Assembly (NCBI RefSeq): GCF_000717745.1
Contig: NZ_JOBH01000003.1
Coordinates: forward strand, 124,001-188,000
Length of the DNA: 64,000 nt
Direction of reading: 5' to 3'
DNA from: Streptomyces violens
GTDB taxonomy: Bacteria > Actinomycetota > Actinomycetes > Streptomycetales > Streptomycetaceae
Made by a program: the position numbers and the translations under genes. Shown in pieces: positions 25,636 to 35,300 of the stretch. Numbering within the stretch: position 1 is the stretch's first letter; each line of letters opens with the position of its first letter. The notes under the pieces are model-generated. The model ran no database searches, was not told the DNA's origin, and saw only the letters and a program-made list of their open reading frames with translations.

Positions 25636-27039
25636 ATGGCACAGCAATCGCACGTTGAGCACCACCCCGAAACCGACGTCCACCCGGTGGACGAGAAGCT
25701 GGGTCCCAAGCGGCTCGTCCCCGCCGCCCTCCAGCACATCGCCGCCATGTACGCCGGCGTGGTCACCCCTCCGCTCATCATCGGCCAGGCCGCCCACCTG
25801 GACTCGGCCGGCCAGACCCGGCTGATCGCCGCGAGCCTCCTCATCGCCGGGCTCGCCACCCTTCTGCAGACCCTGGGGATACGGAAGTTCGCCGGTAACC
25901 GGCTGCCGTTCGTGAACGCCGCCTCCTCGGCGGGCATCACGCCCATGCTCGCCATCGCGGAGATCACCTCCAAAGGGCACCAACTGCCCGCGATCTACGG
26001 CGCGGTCATGGTCGCCGGCGTCTTCTGCCTCGCCGTCGGCCCCTTCTTCGGCAAGCTGCTGAGGTTCTTCCCGCCGCTGGTCACCGGCGTCGTGATCACC
26101 CTCATCGGGGTGACGCTGATGCCCGTACCGGTCGGCTGGGCGCAGGGCGGCGACGCCAACGCCGCCGACCACGGCGACATGAAGTACCTGGCACTGGCCG
26201 GCTTCACGCTCGTCGTCATCCTGCTCATCCAGCGCTTCTTTCAGGGCTTCATCAAGCAGATCGCCCTCCTCCTCGGCCTGGTCATCGGCACCCTCGCCGC
26301 GATCCCCTTCGGTCTGGCGGACTTCTCCTCGATCCGCGAGGCGCCCATCGCCGCGCTGCCCACCCCCTTCGCCTTCGGTCCGCCCGAGTTCCAGCCCGCC
26401 GCGATCCTCTCGCTGTGCATCGTCATGCTCGTCCTGATGACCGAGTCCTCGGCCGGGATGCTGGCACTCGGCGAGATCTGCGACCGCGAGTGCACCGGCA
26501 GGACCATCACCCGTGGTCTGCGCACGGACGGCATCGCGACGCTCATCGGACCGATCTTCGGCGGCTTCCCCACCAGCGCCTTCGCGCAGAACGTCGGCGT
26601 CGTCTCGCTCACGAAGGTACGCAGCCGCTACGTCGTCGCCGTCGCGGGCGGCGCCCTCATCGTGCTCGGCGCCTTCCCCGTGCTCGGCGCGGTCGTCTCG
26701 CTGGTCCCGATGCCCGTGCTCGGCGGCGCCGGCATCGTCCTCTTCGGCTCCATCGCGGTCAGCGGCATCCGCACGCTCTCCGAAGCGGGCCTGGACGACA
26801 GCTCCAACATCATCCTCGTGGCCGTCTCGCTGGGCGCCGGCATCATCCCGCTCGCCGCGCCGACGTTCTACGCGGACTTCCCGGCCTGGGCACAGACCGT
26901 CCTCGGCTCCGGCATCAGCGCCGGCGCGCTGGTCGCGGTCCTGCTCAACCTGTTCTTCCACCATCTCGGCACCCGGAGCACCCCACCGGCGGCAGTCCTG
27001 TCAGCTGCGTCGTCCGGCTCCGGCACTCAAATTCCCTAG
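25636..27039 (+). CDS. NCS2 nucleobase:cation symporter (urate/xanthine permease) 1
   Basis: 467-aa NCS2/UraA-family purine permease with about 14 helices. Family motifs are LQHIAAMYAGVVTPPLI near the N-terminus, the ligand-binding MTESSAGMLALGE, and GGFPTSAFAQNVGVVSLTKVRSR. It is the first of three paralogues in 6 kb. It sits after uricase and is followed by 8-oxoguanine deaminase, so urate, xanthine or 8-oxoguanine are plausible substrates. Here the ligand helix reads ESSAG where the other two have ESTAD. Confidence 0.9.
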   Translation: MAQQSHVEHHPETDVHPVDEKLGPKRLVPAALQHIAAMYAGVVTPPLIIGQAAHLDSAGQTRLIAASLLIAGLATLLQTLGIRKFAGNRLPFVNAASSAGITPMLAIAEITSKGHQLPAIYGAVMVAGVFCLAVGPFFGKLLRFFPPLVTGVVITLIGVTLMPVPVGWAQGGDANAADHGDMKYLALAGFTLVVILLIQRFFQGFIKQIALLLGLVIGTLAAIPFGLADFSSIREAPIAALPTPFAFGPPEFQPAAILSLCIVMLVLMTESSAGMLALGEICDRECTGRTITRGLRTDGIATLIGPIFGGFPTSAFAQNVGVVSLTKVRSRYVVAVAGGALIVLGAFPVLGAVVSLVPMPVLGGAGIVLFGSIAVSGIRTLSEAGLDDSSNIILVAVSLGAGIIPLAAPTFYADFPAWAQTVLGSGISAGALVAVLLNLFFHHLGTRSTPPAAVLSAASSGSGTQIP

Positions 27040-27082
27040 GGTCCTGCCGTGCCCAGTCAGCGACAGAGTGAAGGAAGACCCC

Positions 27083-28483
27083 ATGGCAGCACCGGCAACC
27101 CCTGACAGCGCGGTCGCGCGCATCATCATCGAGAACTGCGCGATCGCGACCGTCGACGCGGACGACACCGAGTACGCGAGCGGACACGTCGTCATCGCCG
27201 GCAACCGGATCGAGTCGGTGGGCGCGGGACCCGCGCCCGAGGGCCTGGAAGGTGTCGTACGCCGTATCGACGGCACCGGCCACCTGCTCACCCCCGGCCT
27301 GGTCAACACGCACCACCACTTCTACCAGTGGATCACCCGCGGCCTCGCGACCGACCACAACCTCTTCAACTGGCTGGTCGCGCTCTACCCCACCTGGGCC
27401 CGCATCGACGAGCCGATGGCGGCGGCGGCCGCGCAGGGTTCGCTGGCGATGATGGCCCGCGGCGGTGTCACCACCGCCATGGACCACCACTACGTCTACC
27501 CGCGCGGCTCCGGCGACCTCTCGGGCGCCATCATCAAGGCCGCGTCCGACATGGGCGTACGCTTCACCCTCGCCCGCGGTTCGATGGACCGCGGCGAGTC
27601 GGACGGCGGGCTGCCGCCGGACTTCGCGGTGGAGTCCCTGGAGGGCGCGCTCGCGGCCACCGAGGAGACCATCGACCGGCACCACGACGCCTCCTTCGAC
27701 GCGATGACGCAGATCGCCGTCGCGCCGTGCTCGCCGTTCTCGGTCACCACCGACCTCCTCAAGCAGGGCGCCGAACTGGCCCGCCGCAAGGGAGTACGCC
27801 TCCACACCCACGGCAGCGAGACCGTGGAGGAGGAGAAGTTCTGCCACGAGCTGTTCGGCATGGGCCCGACGGACTACTTCGAGTCCACCGGCTGGCTCGG
27901 TGAGGACGTGTGGATGGCGCACTGCGTCCACATGAACGACTCGGACATCGCGGCGTTCGCCCGTACCCGTACGGGCGTCGCGCACTGCCCGTCGTCCAAC
28001 GCGCGCCTCGCGGCCGGCATCGCCCGGGTACCGGACATGCTCGCGGCCGGCGTCCCGGTCGGCCTCGGCGTGGACGGCACCGCCTCCAACGAGTCCGGCG
28101 AGCTGCACACCGAACTGCGCAACGCGCTGCTCATCAACCGCCTCGGCCCGCACCGCGAGGCCGCCCTGAATGCCCGTCAGGCGCTGCGCCTGGGCACGTA
28201 CGGCGGCGCAGAGGTGCTCGGCCGGGCCGGCCAGATCGGCTCGGTGGAGGCCGGCAAGCTCGCCGACCTGGTGCTGTGGAAGCTGGACGGCCTCGGCCAC
28301 TCCACCATCGCCGACCCGGTCACCGCGCTGGTCTTCGGCGCGGCGGCCCCGGTGACCCTCTCGCTGGTCAACGGCGCGCCGGTGGTCGAGGACAACCGCC
28401 TCGTCACCGTCGACGAGGACGCCATCGCACGTACCGCGCGCGCCGAGTCCCAGCGGCTCGCCCGCATCGCCGCCGAGGGCTGA
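27083..28483 (+). CDS. 8-oxoguanine deaminase (amidohydrolase)
   Basis: 466-aa amidohydrolase of the TrzN/AtzB/8-oxoguanine deaminase group, which deaminates 8-oxoguanine to urate. The metal site is NTHHHFYQW, with LHTHGSETVEE and AHCVHMNDSD, and the conserved GVDGTASNESGEL holds the metal Asp. ATG 27083 follows AAGGAAG. The placement between purine permeases and beside uricase supports feeding of urate into the pathway. Related enzymes acting on other aminated heterocycles cannot be excluded by sequence alone. Confidence 0.85.
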   Translation: MAAPATPDSAVARIIIENCAIATVDADDTEYASGHVVIAGNRIESVGAGPAPEGLEGVVRRIDGTGHLLTPGLVNTHHHFYQWITRGLATDHNLFNWLVALYPTWARIDEPMAAAAAQGSLAMMARGGVTTAMDHHYVYPRGSGDLSGAIIKAASDMGVRFTLARGSMDRGESDGGLPPDFAVESLEGALAATEETIDRHHDASFDAMTQIAVAPCSPFSVTTDLLKQGAELARRKGVRLHTHGSETVEEEKFCHELFGMGPTDYFESTGWLGEDVWMAHCVHMNDSDIAAFARTRTGVAHCPSSNARLAAGIARVPDMLAAGVPVGLGVDGTASNESGELHTELRNALLINRLGPHREAALNARQALRLGTYGGAEVLGRAGQIGSVEAGKLADLVLWKLDGLGHSTIADPVTALVFGAAAPVTLSLVNGAPVVEDNRLVTVDEDAIARTARAESQRLARIAAEG

Positions 28484-28819
28484 CCCTCAGCGGTACGCAC
28501 CTCCCGTACGGCCGACCAGTAAAGGCCGGCCCGTACGGCACACCTCAAGACTCGGCCGGGGGGGACGGCCCCCGGCTGAGCTTGTGGATCCGAGCGGGAT
28601 CCACAAGCGCCGTGCCCCGGGGACGCGGGCAAGAACCCGCGTCCCCGGGCCGGTACCTCACCCGCTCTCCGCGTCACCACGCACCACCCCTCCACGCGCG
28701 CCATAAGCGCACAGCAGCACCCGCAACCGCACTCGCACCCGCACGGCATCACATGGCAGTCCCTCCGTGACAGGCTCGTGCCACCGGCCCGGTGGCACAG
28801 AAATCGAAGGAGGCCCGCA
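28484..28819. other. Intergenic region with a run of strong hairpins
   Basis: No gene. It holds three back-to-back perfect hairpins (28555-28649) after the deaminase, CCGTACGG repeats near 28505 and 28532, and a leader hairpin GTGCCACC-N5-GGTGGCAC (28778-28798) just before the ribosome site of the next permease. Confidence 0.7.
28555..28649. terminator. Triple tandem hairpin
   Basis: Hairpin 1: 28555-28562 with 28569-28576 (8 bp). Hairpin 2: 28580-28591 with 28597-28608 (12 bp perfect, 5-nt loop). Hairpin 3: 28616-28629 with 28636-28649 (14 bp perfect, loop CAAGAA). All three are separated by less than 8 nt. The likely role is very strong termination after the deaminase gene. Confidence 0.75.
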
Positions 28820-30250
28820 GTGGCCGCAACACCCGGGCAGCAAGTGGAGGGGGACCGGAAGCATCCGGTCGACGAGACCCTTCCGCCTTTCAAAATGTTC
28901 ACCAGCGGCCTGCAGCACGTGGCCGCGATGTACGCGGGCGTGGTGGCCCCGCCGATGATCGTCGGGCCGGCCTGCGGGCTGAGCGCGACCGAGACGGCAT
29001 TCCTGATGGGCGCCAGCCTCTTCACCGCTGGCATCGCCACCCTGCTGCAGACCCTCGGCTTCTGGAAGATCGGCGCGAAGCTGCCGTTCGTCAACGGCGT
29101 CTCGTTCGCGGGCGTCACCCCGATGGTCGCCATCGGCAAAGCGCAGAGCCCCGAGAACGCGCTGCCGATCATCTTCGGCGCGGTGATCGTCGCCGGTGTA
29201 CTGGGCTTCGTCCTCGCCCCGTACTTCTCCAAGCTGGTCCGCTTCTTCCCGCCGGTCGTCACCGGCACCGTGATCACCCTGATCGGCGTCTCGCTCCTCC
29301 CGGTGGCCTTCAACTGGTCCCAGGGCGGCAACGCGGCGGCGCCGGACTACGGTTCGCTGACCAACATCGGTATGGCGGCGCTGACGTTCGTGATCGTGCT
29401 GGTACTCCGGCGCACCTTGCGCGGCTTCCTCCAGCAGATCTCCATCCTCCTGGGCCTGATCGCCGGCACGCTCATCGCGATACCGGTCGGCATCACCGAC
29501 TTCAGTGTGATCACCAAGGCCGACATCGTCGGCTTCCCGACGCCCTTCCACTTCGGCGCCCCGCAGTTCGACATCGCCGCGATCATCTCGATGTGCATCG
29601 TGATGCTGGTCTGCATGACCGAGTCGACCGCCGACATGCTGGCGCTCGGGAAGATCGTCGGCCGGCCCGCCGATGAGCGCACCATCGAGGGCGGCCTGCG
29701 CGCCGACACCCTCGGCACCGCGATCAGCCCGCTCTTCAACGGCTTCGCGTGCAGCGCGTTCGCGCAGAACATCGGCCTGGTCGCGATGACCAAGGTACGC
29801 AGCCGCTTCGTCGTGGCGGCCGGCGGTCTGATCCTGATCGTCCTCGGCCTCTGCCCGATCGCCGCGTCCGTCATCTCGCTCGTACCGCTGCCGGTACTGG
29901 GCGGCGCGGGCATCGTGCTCTTCGGTTCGGTCGCCGCCAGCGGCATCCAGACGCTGTCGACGGCGGCGCTGGAGAAGGGGGAGAACGCGCTGATCGTCGC
30001 GGCGGCCGTCGGCATCGGCCTGATACCGATCGCGGCGCCCGAGTTCTACCACAATTTCCCCAAGGATCTGCTGGTCGTCCTGGACTCCGGCATCTCCACG
30101 GGCTGTCTCGTCGCCATCGTCCTCAACCTGCTCTTCAACCACCTTCGCGCAGGCCGTGAAGGTGAACAGCAGGGGACGGAAGGGCATCTGGAGGAAGGAA
30201 TTCCGGCGCAGAGGTCGGCAGAAGGGTCTTCCGCTGCCGGGGTGCACTGA
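28820..30250 (+). CDS. NCS2 nucleobase:cation symporter 2
   Basis: 476-aa purine permease paralogous to its two neighbours. It contains KHPVDETLPPFKMFTSGLQHVAAMYAGVVAPP, the substrate helix MTESTADMLALGKIVGRP, and FACSAFAQNIGLVAMTKVRSRFV. I chose GTG 28820 because AGGAGG sits 7 bp before it; the frame is open further upstream. Probable substrate is xanthine, urate or guanine. A hairpin in the leader (28778-28798) lies just ahead of the ribosome site. Confidence 0.9.
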   Translation: MAATPGQQVEGDRKHPVDETLPPFKMFTSGLQHVAAMYAGVVAPPMIVGPACGLSATETAFLMGASLFTAGIATLLQTLGFWKIGAKLPFVNGVSFAGVTPMVAIGKAQSPENALPIIFGAVIVAGVLGFVLAPYFSKLVRFFPPVVTGTVITLIGVSLLPVAFNWSQGGNAAAPDYGSLTNIGMAALTFVIVLVLRRTLRGFLQQISILLGLIAGTLIAIPVGITDFSVITKADIVGFPTPFHFGAPQFDIAAIISMCIVMLVCMTESTADMLALGKIVGRPADERTIEGGLRADTLGTAISPLFNGFACSAFAQNIGLVAMTKVRSRFVVAAGGLILIVLGLCPIAASVISLVPLPVLGGAGIVLFGSVAASGIQTLSTAALEKGENALIVAAAVGIGLIPIAAPEFYHNFPKDLLVVLDSGISTGCLVAIVLNLLFNHLRAGREGEQQGTEGHLEEGIPAQRSAEGSSAAGVH

Positions 30251-30388
30251 CGTAACGTCGTGCCGCCCAGCGCATGACGGAAGTTACTTTCCAGTCTTGA
30301 GGCCGGTCCTGCCGTGGCCGCTCCGTACCGTACGGAGCCCAGGGCGGGGCCGGCCGCATCCCGTTACGAGACGGAAGAAGCGCCACCC

Positions 30389-31783
30389 ATGAGTTCTGCC
30401 CGCGTCCCGTCCGACGCCCCCGCACCACCCGCGGCCGACGCCGCCGCCGTTCACCCCGTCGACGAGGTGCTGCCCGCGGGCCGCATGCTCGTCGCGAGCC
30501 TGCAGCATGTCGCCTCGATGTACGCCGGTGCCGTCTCCGTACCGCTCGTGGTCGCGGTCGCGGCGAAGATGTCCGCCGCCGACACCGCGGTCCTCATGGG
30601 CGGCAGCCTCCTCATGGCCGGCATCGCCACCCTCCTCCAGACCCTCGGCATCGGCAACTTCATCGGTTCCAAGCTGCCGTTCGTCAACGGCGTCTCCTTC
30701 GCGGGCGTCGGCGTGATGCTGACGATCCTCACCACTCAGGGCGGCGTAAAGGCAGGCATGCCCGTCGTCTTCGGCGCCATCATCGTCTCCAGCCTCTTCG
30801 GCTTCCTGGTGAGCTCCTACTTCTCCCGCCTGGTGCGCTTCTTCCCGCCGGTCGTCACCGGCTCGGTCATCCTCCTCATCGGCGTCTCACTGATCCCCGT
30901 CGCGTACGACTGGATCGTGGACGGCTCGTCGACCGGCACCCCGCACCCCGAGAACATCGCCCTGGCCGCCGCCACGATCCTGGTGATGCTGCTCCTCCAG
31001 CGCTTCACCCGCGGCTTCCTGAAGCAGATCAGCATGCTCTTCGCGATGCTCTTCGGCACGCTGCTCGCGATCCCGATGGGCCTCGCCGACTTCTCCAAGC
31101 TCGACGACGCGGCCCTGTTCGGCATCCCGACCCCACTCCACTTCGGCGCGCCCCAGTTCTCCGTCCCCGCGATCATCTCCATGTGCGTCGTCATGCTGGT
31201 GATCCTCACGGAATCGACCGCCGACATGATCGCCCTGGGCAAGATCGTCGACAAGGAAGTCGACGAGAAGACCATCGCCCGCGGCCTGCGCGCCGACAGC
31301 CTCGGCTCCGCGCTCAGCCCGCTCTTCAACGCCTTCCACGCCAGCGCGTTCGCGCAGAACATCGGCCTGGTCGTGATCTCCAACGTCCGCAGCCGCTTCG
31401 TCGTCGCCCTGAGCGGCGGCCTCCTCGTCCTGATCGGCCTCAGCCCGGCCGCCGCCGCCCTGATCTCGGTCGTCCCCATGCCGGTACTGGCCGCCGTCAG
31501 CCTCTTCCTCTTCGGCTCCATCGCCGTCAGCGGCATCCAGACCCTGCTCCAGGCCGACCTGCACCGCGGCGACAACGCCCTGATCGTCGTCATCACCCTG
31601 GGCGCGGGCCTCGCCCCGGCTCTCTCGGACGGCTTCTACAACGCCTTCCCCTCCTGGGCCCAGATCGTCCTCGGCTCCGGCATCTCCACCGGCTGCCTCC
31701 TGGCCGTCACCCTGAACCTGGTCTTCAACCACCTGGGCAAGCGAGCCGGCACGCCAACGGAGGAGCCCGCACCGGCACACTGA
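30389..31783 (+). CDS. NCS2 nucleobase:cation symporter 3
   Basis: 464-aa third purine permease. Family motifs are VHPVDEVLPAGRMLVASLQHVASMYAGAVSVPLVV, LTESTADMIALGKIVDKE, and FHASAFAQNIGLVVISNVRSRFV. ATG 30389 is preceded by a weak purine stretch (GGAAGAAG). It is closer to permease 2 than to permease 1 in the ligand helix. Tandem duplication followed by specialisation for different purines is the simple reading. It is the last purine gene before the caspase-helicase module. Confidence 0.9.
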   Translation: MSSARVPSDAPAPPAADAAAVHPVDEVLPAGRMLVASLQHVASMYAGAVSVPLVVAVAAKMSAADTAVLMGGSLLMAGIATLLQTLGIGNFIGSKLPFVNGVSFAGVGVMLTILTTQGGVKAGMPVVFGAIIVSSLFGFLVSSYFSRLVRFFPPVVTGSVILLIGVSLIPVAYDWIVDGSSTGTPHPENIALAAATILVMLLLQRFTRGFLKQISMLFAMLFGTLLAIPMGLADFSKLDDAALFGIPTPLHFGAPQFSVPAIISMCVVMLVILTESTADMIALGKIVDKEVDEKTIARGLRADSLGSALSPLFNAFHASAFAQNIGLVVISNVRSRFVVALSGGLLVLIGLSPAAAALISVVPMPVLAAVSLFLFGSIAVSGIQTLLQADLHRGDNALIVVITLGAGLAPALSDGFYNAFPSWAQIVLGSGISTGCLLAVTLNLVFNHLGKRAGTPTEEPAPAH

Positions 31784-31982
31784 CCCGCACCGACGGGCAC
31801 CGGATCACCGGCGGGCAGGGACGCGTGGGGTGTCCCGGCCCGCCGGCTTGCCATTGCCTTCTTCCGAATGCCGCCCAAGCTGCATCGCCCCATACGGACG
31901 ACCCGACGTGGTCTCGGGCAATACAGTGATCATTCGACATGGTCATTGCCAAAGTGGCTGAGAACAGAGGGGGTTGGAGCAG

Positions 31983-32378
31983 ATGGCCCACGCGGACGAC
32001 ATGCTGCGGGTAGAGGTGACAGGTGCGGATCCCAGCCACGCGGAGCGGGAGGCACGGGAGCTGCGTGACCTGCTGCGGCAGCTGGACGGCGTGGACGCTC
32101 GCTTCGCCCATGCCGCCGGGGCCGGGCAGGCCACGGACGGCGCGAAGGGACCGTTGCTCAGCCCAGAGGTAGTGCTCCTCGTCGCGGGAGGCGCTCTCGG
32201 CGTAGTGCGGACGGCCATCAAGGGATGGGTGGAGGTCCGCAAGAGCCGAGGGGCCCGGATCGAGCACCCCGACGGTACGGTGCTGGAACTGCGGGGTGGT
32301 GTCTCCGGCCGCGAGCTCAAGAAACTCCGCGATCAGGACCGCCCCGACGGAGACGCGTCGCGTGGAGAGGCCCGGTGA
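31983..32378 (+). CDS. EACC1-like small protein, partner of the caspase-helicase
   Basis: 131 aa. An N-terminal beta-strand/helix (MLRVEVTGADPSHAEREARELRDLLRQLDGV), a central hydrophobic helix (LLSPEVVLLVAGGALGVVRTAIKGWVEVRK), and a C-terminal GARIEHPDGTVLELRGGVSG hairpin match the small proteins described as effector-associated constant component 1 in NTPase/caspase conflict systems. It is translationally coupled (GTGA) to the caspase-helicase, which supports a two-protein system. The exact role is unknown; a sensor or adaptor for the effector is inferred. Confidence 0.7.
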   Translation: MAHADDMLRVEVTGADPSHAEREARELRDLLRQLDGVDARFAHAAGAGQATDGAKGPLLSPEVVLLVAGGALGVVRTAIKGWVEVRKSRGARIEHPDGTVLELRGGVSGRELKKLRDQDRPDGDASRGEAR

Positions 32379-35300
32379 GCCGGAATCACGCTCTGCTCAT
32401 CGGTACTGCCCTGTACGAGGACGAGACCTACCCCGCGTTACCCTCCGTCCGCGCTGACGTTCACTTCCTGAGCCAGGTACTCGAACTACCGGCCGTCGGA
32501 CGTTACGAAAAGTGCGAGCGGGTCGAGGACTCGACCAAGACTGTTGTCCGGCAGGAAGTCGAGAGGTTTCTGAACGACCGGGAACCGGACGAACTGGTCG
32601 TCGTCTACCTCAGCGGCCACGGTGCGTACGACCAGGAGGACGGTCAGCTCTACTTCGTCGCCGCGGACACACGAGCGGACCGGTTGCCGCAGACGGGCGT
32701 TTCCGCCGCGTATCTCACGGAGCAGCTGGAGGCATGTGCGGCACGCCGGAAGGTACTGGTCCTGGACTGCTGCTTCAGTGGCCGGGCGGTACAGGGCTTC
32801 CGGAGCAAGGGCCCGACCGAGGAACGCGCGGTGCCCGTCATCGAGGCCAGCGGTGTTTATGTCCTTACCGCTTCTCAGCAGTGGGAGGCGGCTTACACCG
32901 CGGCGGTTGATCAGCCGTCCCAGTTCACCAAGGCGATGGTGGACGGCCTTCACTCGGGGCGCGCGGACACCGACAGCGACGGCATGGTGTCGGCGGACGA
33001 CCTCTTCCGGTATGTCAGCCGCGCGATGAAAGACGCTCCCGACGGCAGGCGCCAGACACCGACCAAGTCCAGTCTGCATGTGACAGGAGATGTGTATCTC
33101 GCACGCTCCGCTGTCGGGAAGCAGGTGCCGAGGCTCGAACCGCTGCCCACCACTGGCCCCGCGTCGGCGGACAGTCCTGGCGTGGCGCCCCTGCCGCCGG
33201 CCAAGGAAGCCGCGACGGAGCACGACGACACGGCGTTCGACGCCGCCGACTGGGAGCGGCTCCTCACGTACTACCTGAACTGCCTGCACTACGAAGCCAG
33301 CAATGACGACATGCTGGCCCTGAACGGTGCTGACCCGCCCCGCGCGCTGTGGCCCGCCGGTAAGGAAGTACTGCTGTCGGGGGAGACGACCTCCGTGCCC
33401 GCGCCGCAGCCCATTGCGGAACTCGCCGAGCAGGCACGCAAGGACGGAGCCGATCTCTGGTACGGCTACCCGACGGTTGTCGTCTTCGAGGGGCGTCAGC
33501 AGAAATGCGCCCCACTGGTGATGCAGCAGATCGAGGTCACCCAGGACGAACGGGGCTGTGACACTGTCGTGCCCAGTGGCCCGGTCGTGCCACACCCGGC
33601 ACTGGTACTGGAACGGCTCGGCAGGGACGAGGGGCTGGACCTCTTGTCGGGTTTCCAGCCGGGGTGGCGGCCCGGTTTCCGGGACGACATGATGCGTGAA
33701 CTCCGTGCTCTGCTCCAGCAACTGAACCTGTCGGACACCGAACACCTCGACCCCGGTGCACTGGGGAGCGGGGACTCGTTGCGGTCCGCTCACGAGGGAG
33801 CGCGCAACCTTGCCCTTGTGTATGCCGTACGCGCGGATTCGCCCGCTGCGCGGCGGCTCGCCAAGGACTACGCCACGATGCGCAGCCAGATCGGCGGATT
33901 CGCGGGCACTGCCTTGGGCGCTCTCGCCGAAGGAAGCCAACCGGATGACGATGCCGAGCGGGACGTACAGATCGTGTCGCCGCTACCGCTGAATGAAGGC
34001 CAGGAAGCCGTCATCAGAGCGGCACTGACTCGTCGGCTCACAGTGGCCACGGGCCCGCCCGGCACCGGCAAGACACAGCTCATCGTCAATACGGTGGCCA
34101 CGGCGAGGGCGGCCGGGAAGACCGTCCTGGTCGCATCGACCAACAACAAGGCGGTCGACGAGGTCTGGGAGCGATGCGAAGAGCTCATGCCGGGGCTGGT
34201 CGTACGCACCGGCAGTCCCTCGGGCGAGCGCAACAATATCGAGGCCGAGCTGTCCAGCCTGCAGCAGCTCGCTCGCAGCGCTCCGCCGGTCGGGTCATCC
34301 GCTATGCAGCGTGGGGAGGTGCGCAACCGGCAGCGGGCACGGGACGACGAGCGGCGGAGCCTTGCGGCGGTGGCACGGCGTGAGCGGACACTGGCCGATC
34401 TCGGTCGAAGGCGTCATGCCTACGCCGATCGGCAGAAGTGCGATGTGCCGGCGCTGGTCGGAGGGCTGGGGGACGACGAGCAGCTCGCCCGTTGGCAGCG
34501 TACGGCGCGCAGGGCAGCACGGGCATGGCTCTTCGGAGCGCTGCGACGCAGGCGCGCGCTGCGCAAGCTGGGCCCGTTGCCCGTAGAAGCCCAGGACAAG
34601 GACGGCTTCGCGCGCCTCGTTGCCTTCGTGCAGGATCAGACCGACTGGCTGCGGCTCACGCGCGAGGCCGAAGCCGAACCGGACGACGGCCAGTTGCTTG
34701 CCGGACTACGTGCTGCCGATCAGTCTGCGCAGGAAGCAGCGGTCGGACTTCTCCAGGCCTTGGTGCCGGAGCAGGCTGCAGCCGGGCGGGGGCTCATCGC
34801 GGACCGGATCGAGGCGGTACTGCAGCGGTCGCCGCGTGAATGGGCGACGCTCGACCGCGTGCTGCCCTACGTACCGGGGTGGGCCGTCACCACGAGGTCC
34901 GTCAGGCCGCGTTTCAGGGATCGTGCCGGACTCTTCGACCTGGTGATCGTGGACGAGGCGACGCAGTGCTCCACGATGGACGTGCTGCCGCTGTTGTTCC
35001 GCGCCCGTCAAGCGCTCGTGATCGGGGACCCGATGCAGTTGCCTCCGATCACGCGGATGCAGCCGCAGCAGGAGGCGCAGGCACGCAAGGCGGCGGGGGT
35101 GAGGGCCAGCTGGCTGGACGAGCACCGTCTGGAGCATCGTCAGTACTCCTCGTTCCACGCGGCGGCGCACGCCGCAGGCCGGCCGCTGCTGCTGGACGAG
35201 CACTTCCGGTGCCATCCCGACATCGTCGGGGTCTCGAACCAGCATTGCTACGGGGGACGCCTGACGGTGCTCACCGATCCGGAGGGGCTGCAGAGCCTTG

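Noticed and set aside
24568..26964. Long minus-strand open frame opposite uricase and permease 1
   Set aside because: Composition is Asp/Gly/Arg/Glu-rich with no fold features, and the opposite strand carries well-known enzymes.
31784..31982. Attachment site or integrase trace at the left border of the caspase-helicase module
   Set aside because: No tRNA end, direct-repeat pair or integrase fragment was found around 31784-31982 or 36086-36146.
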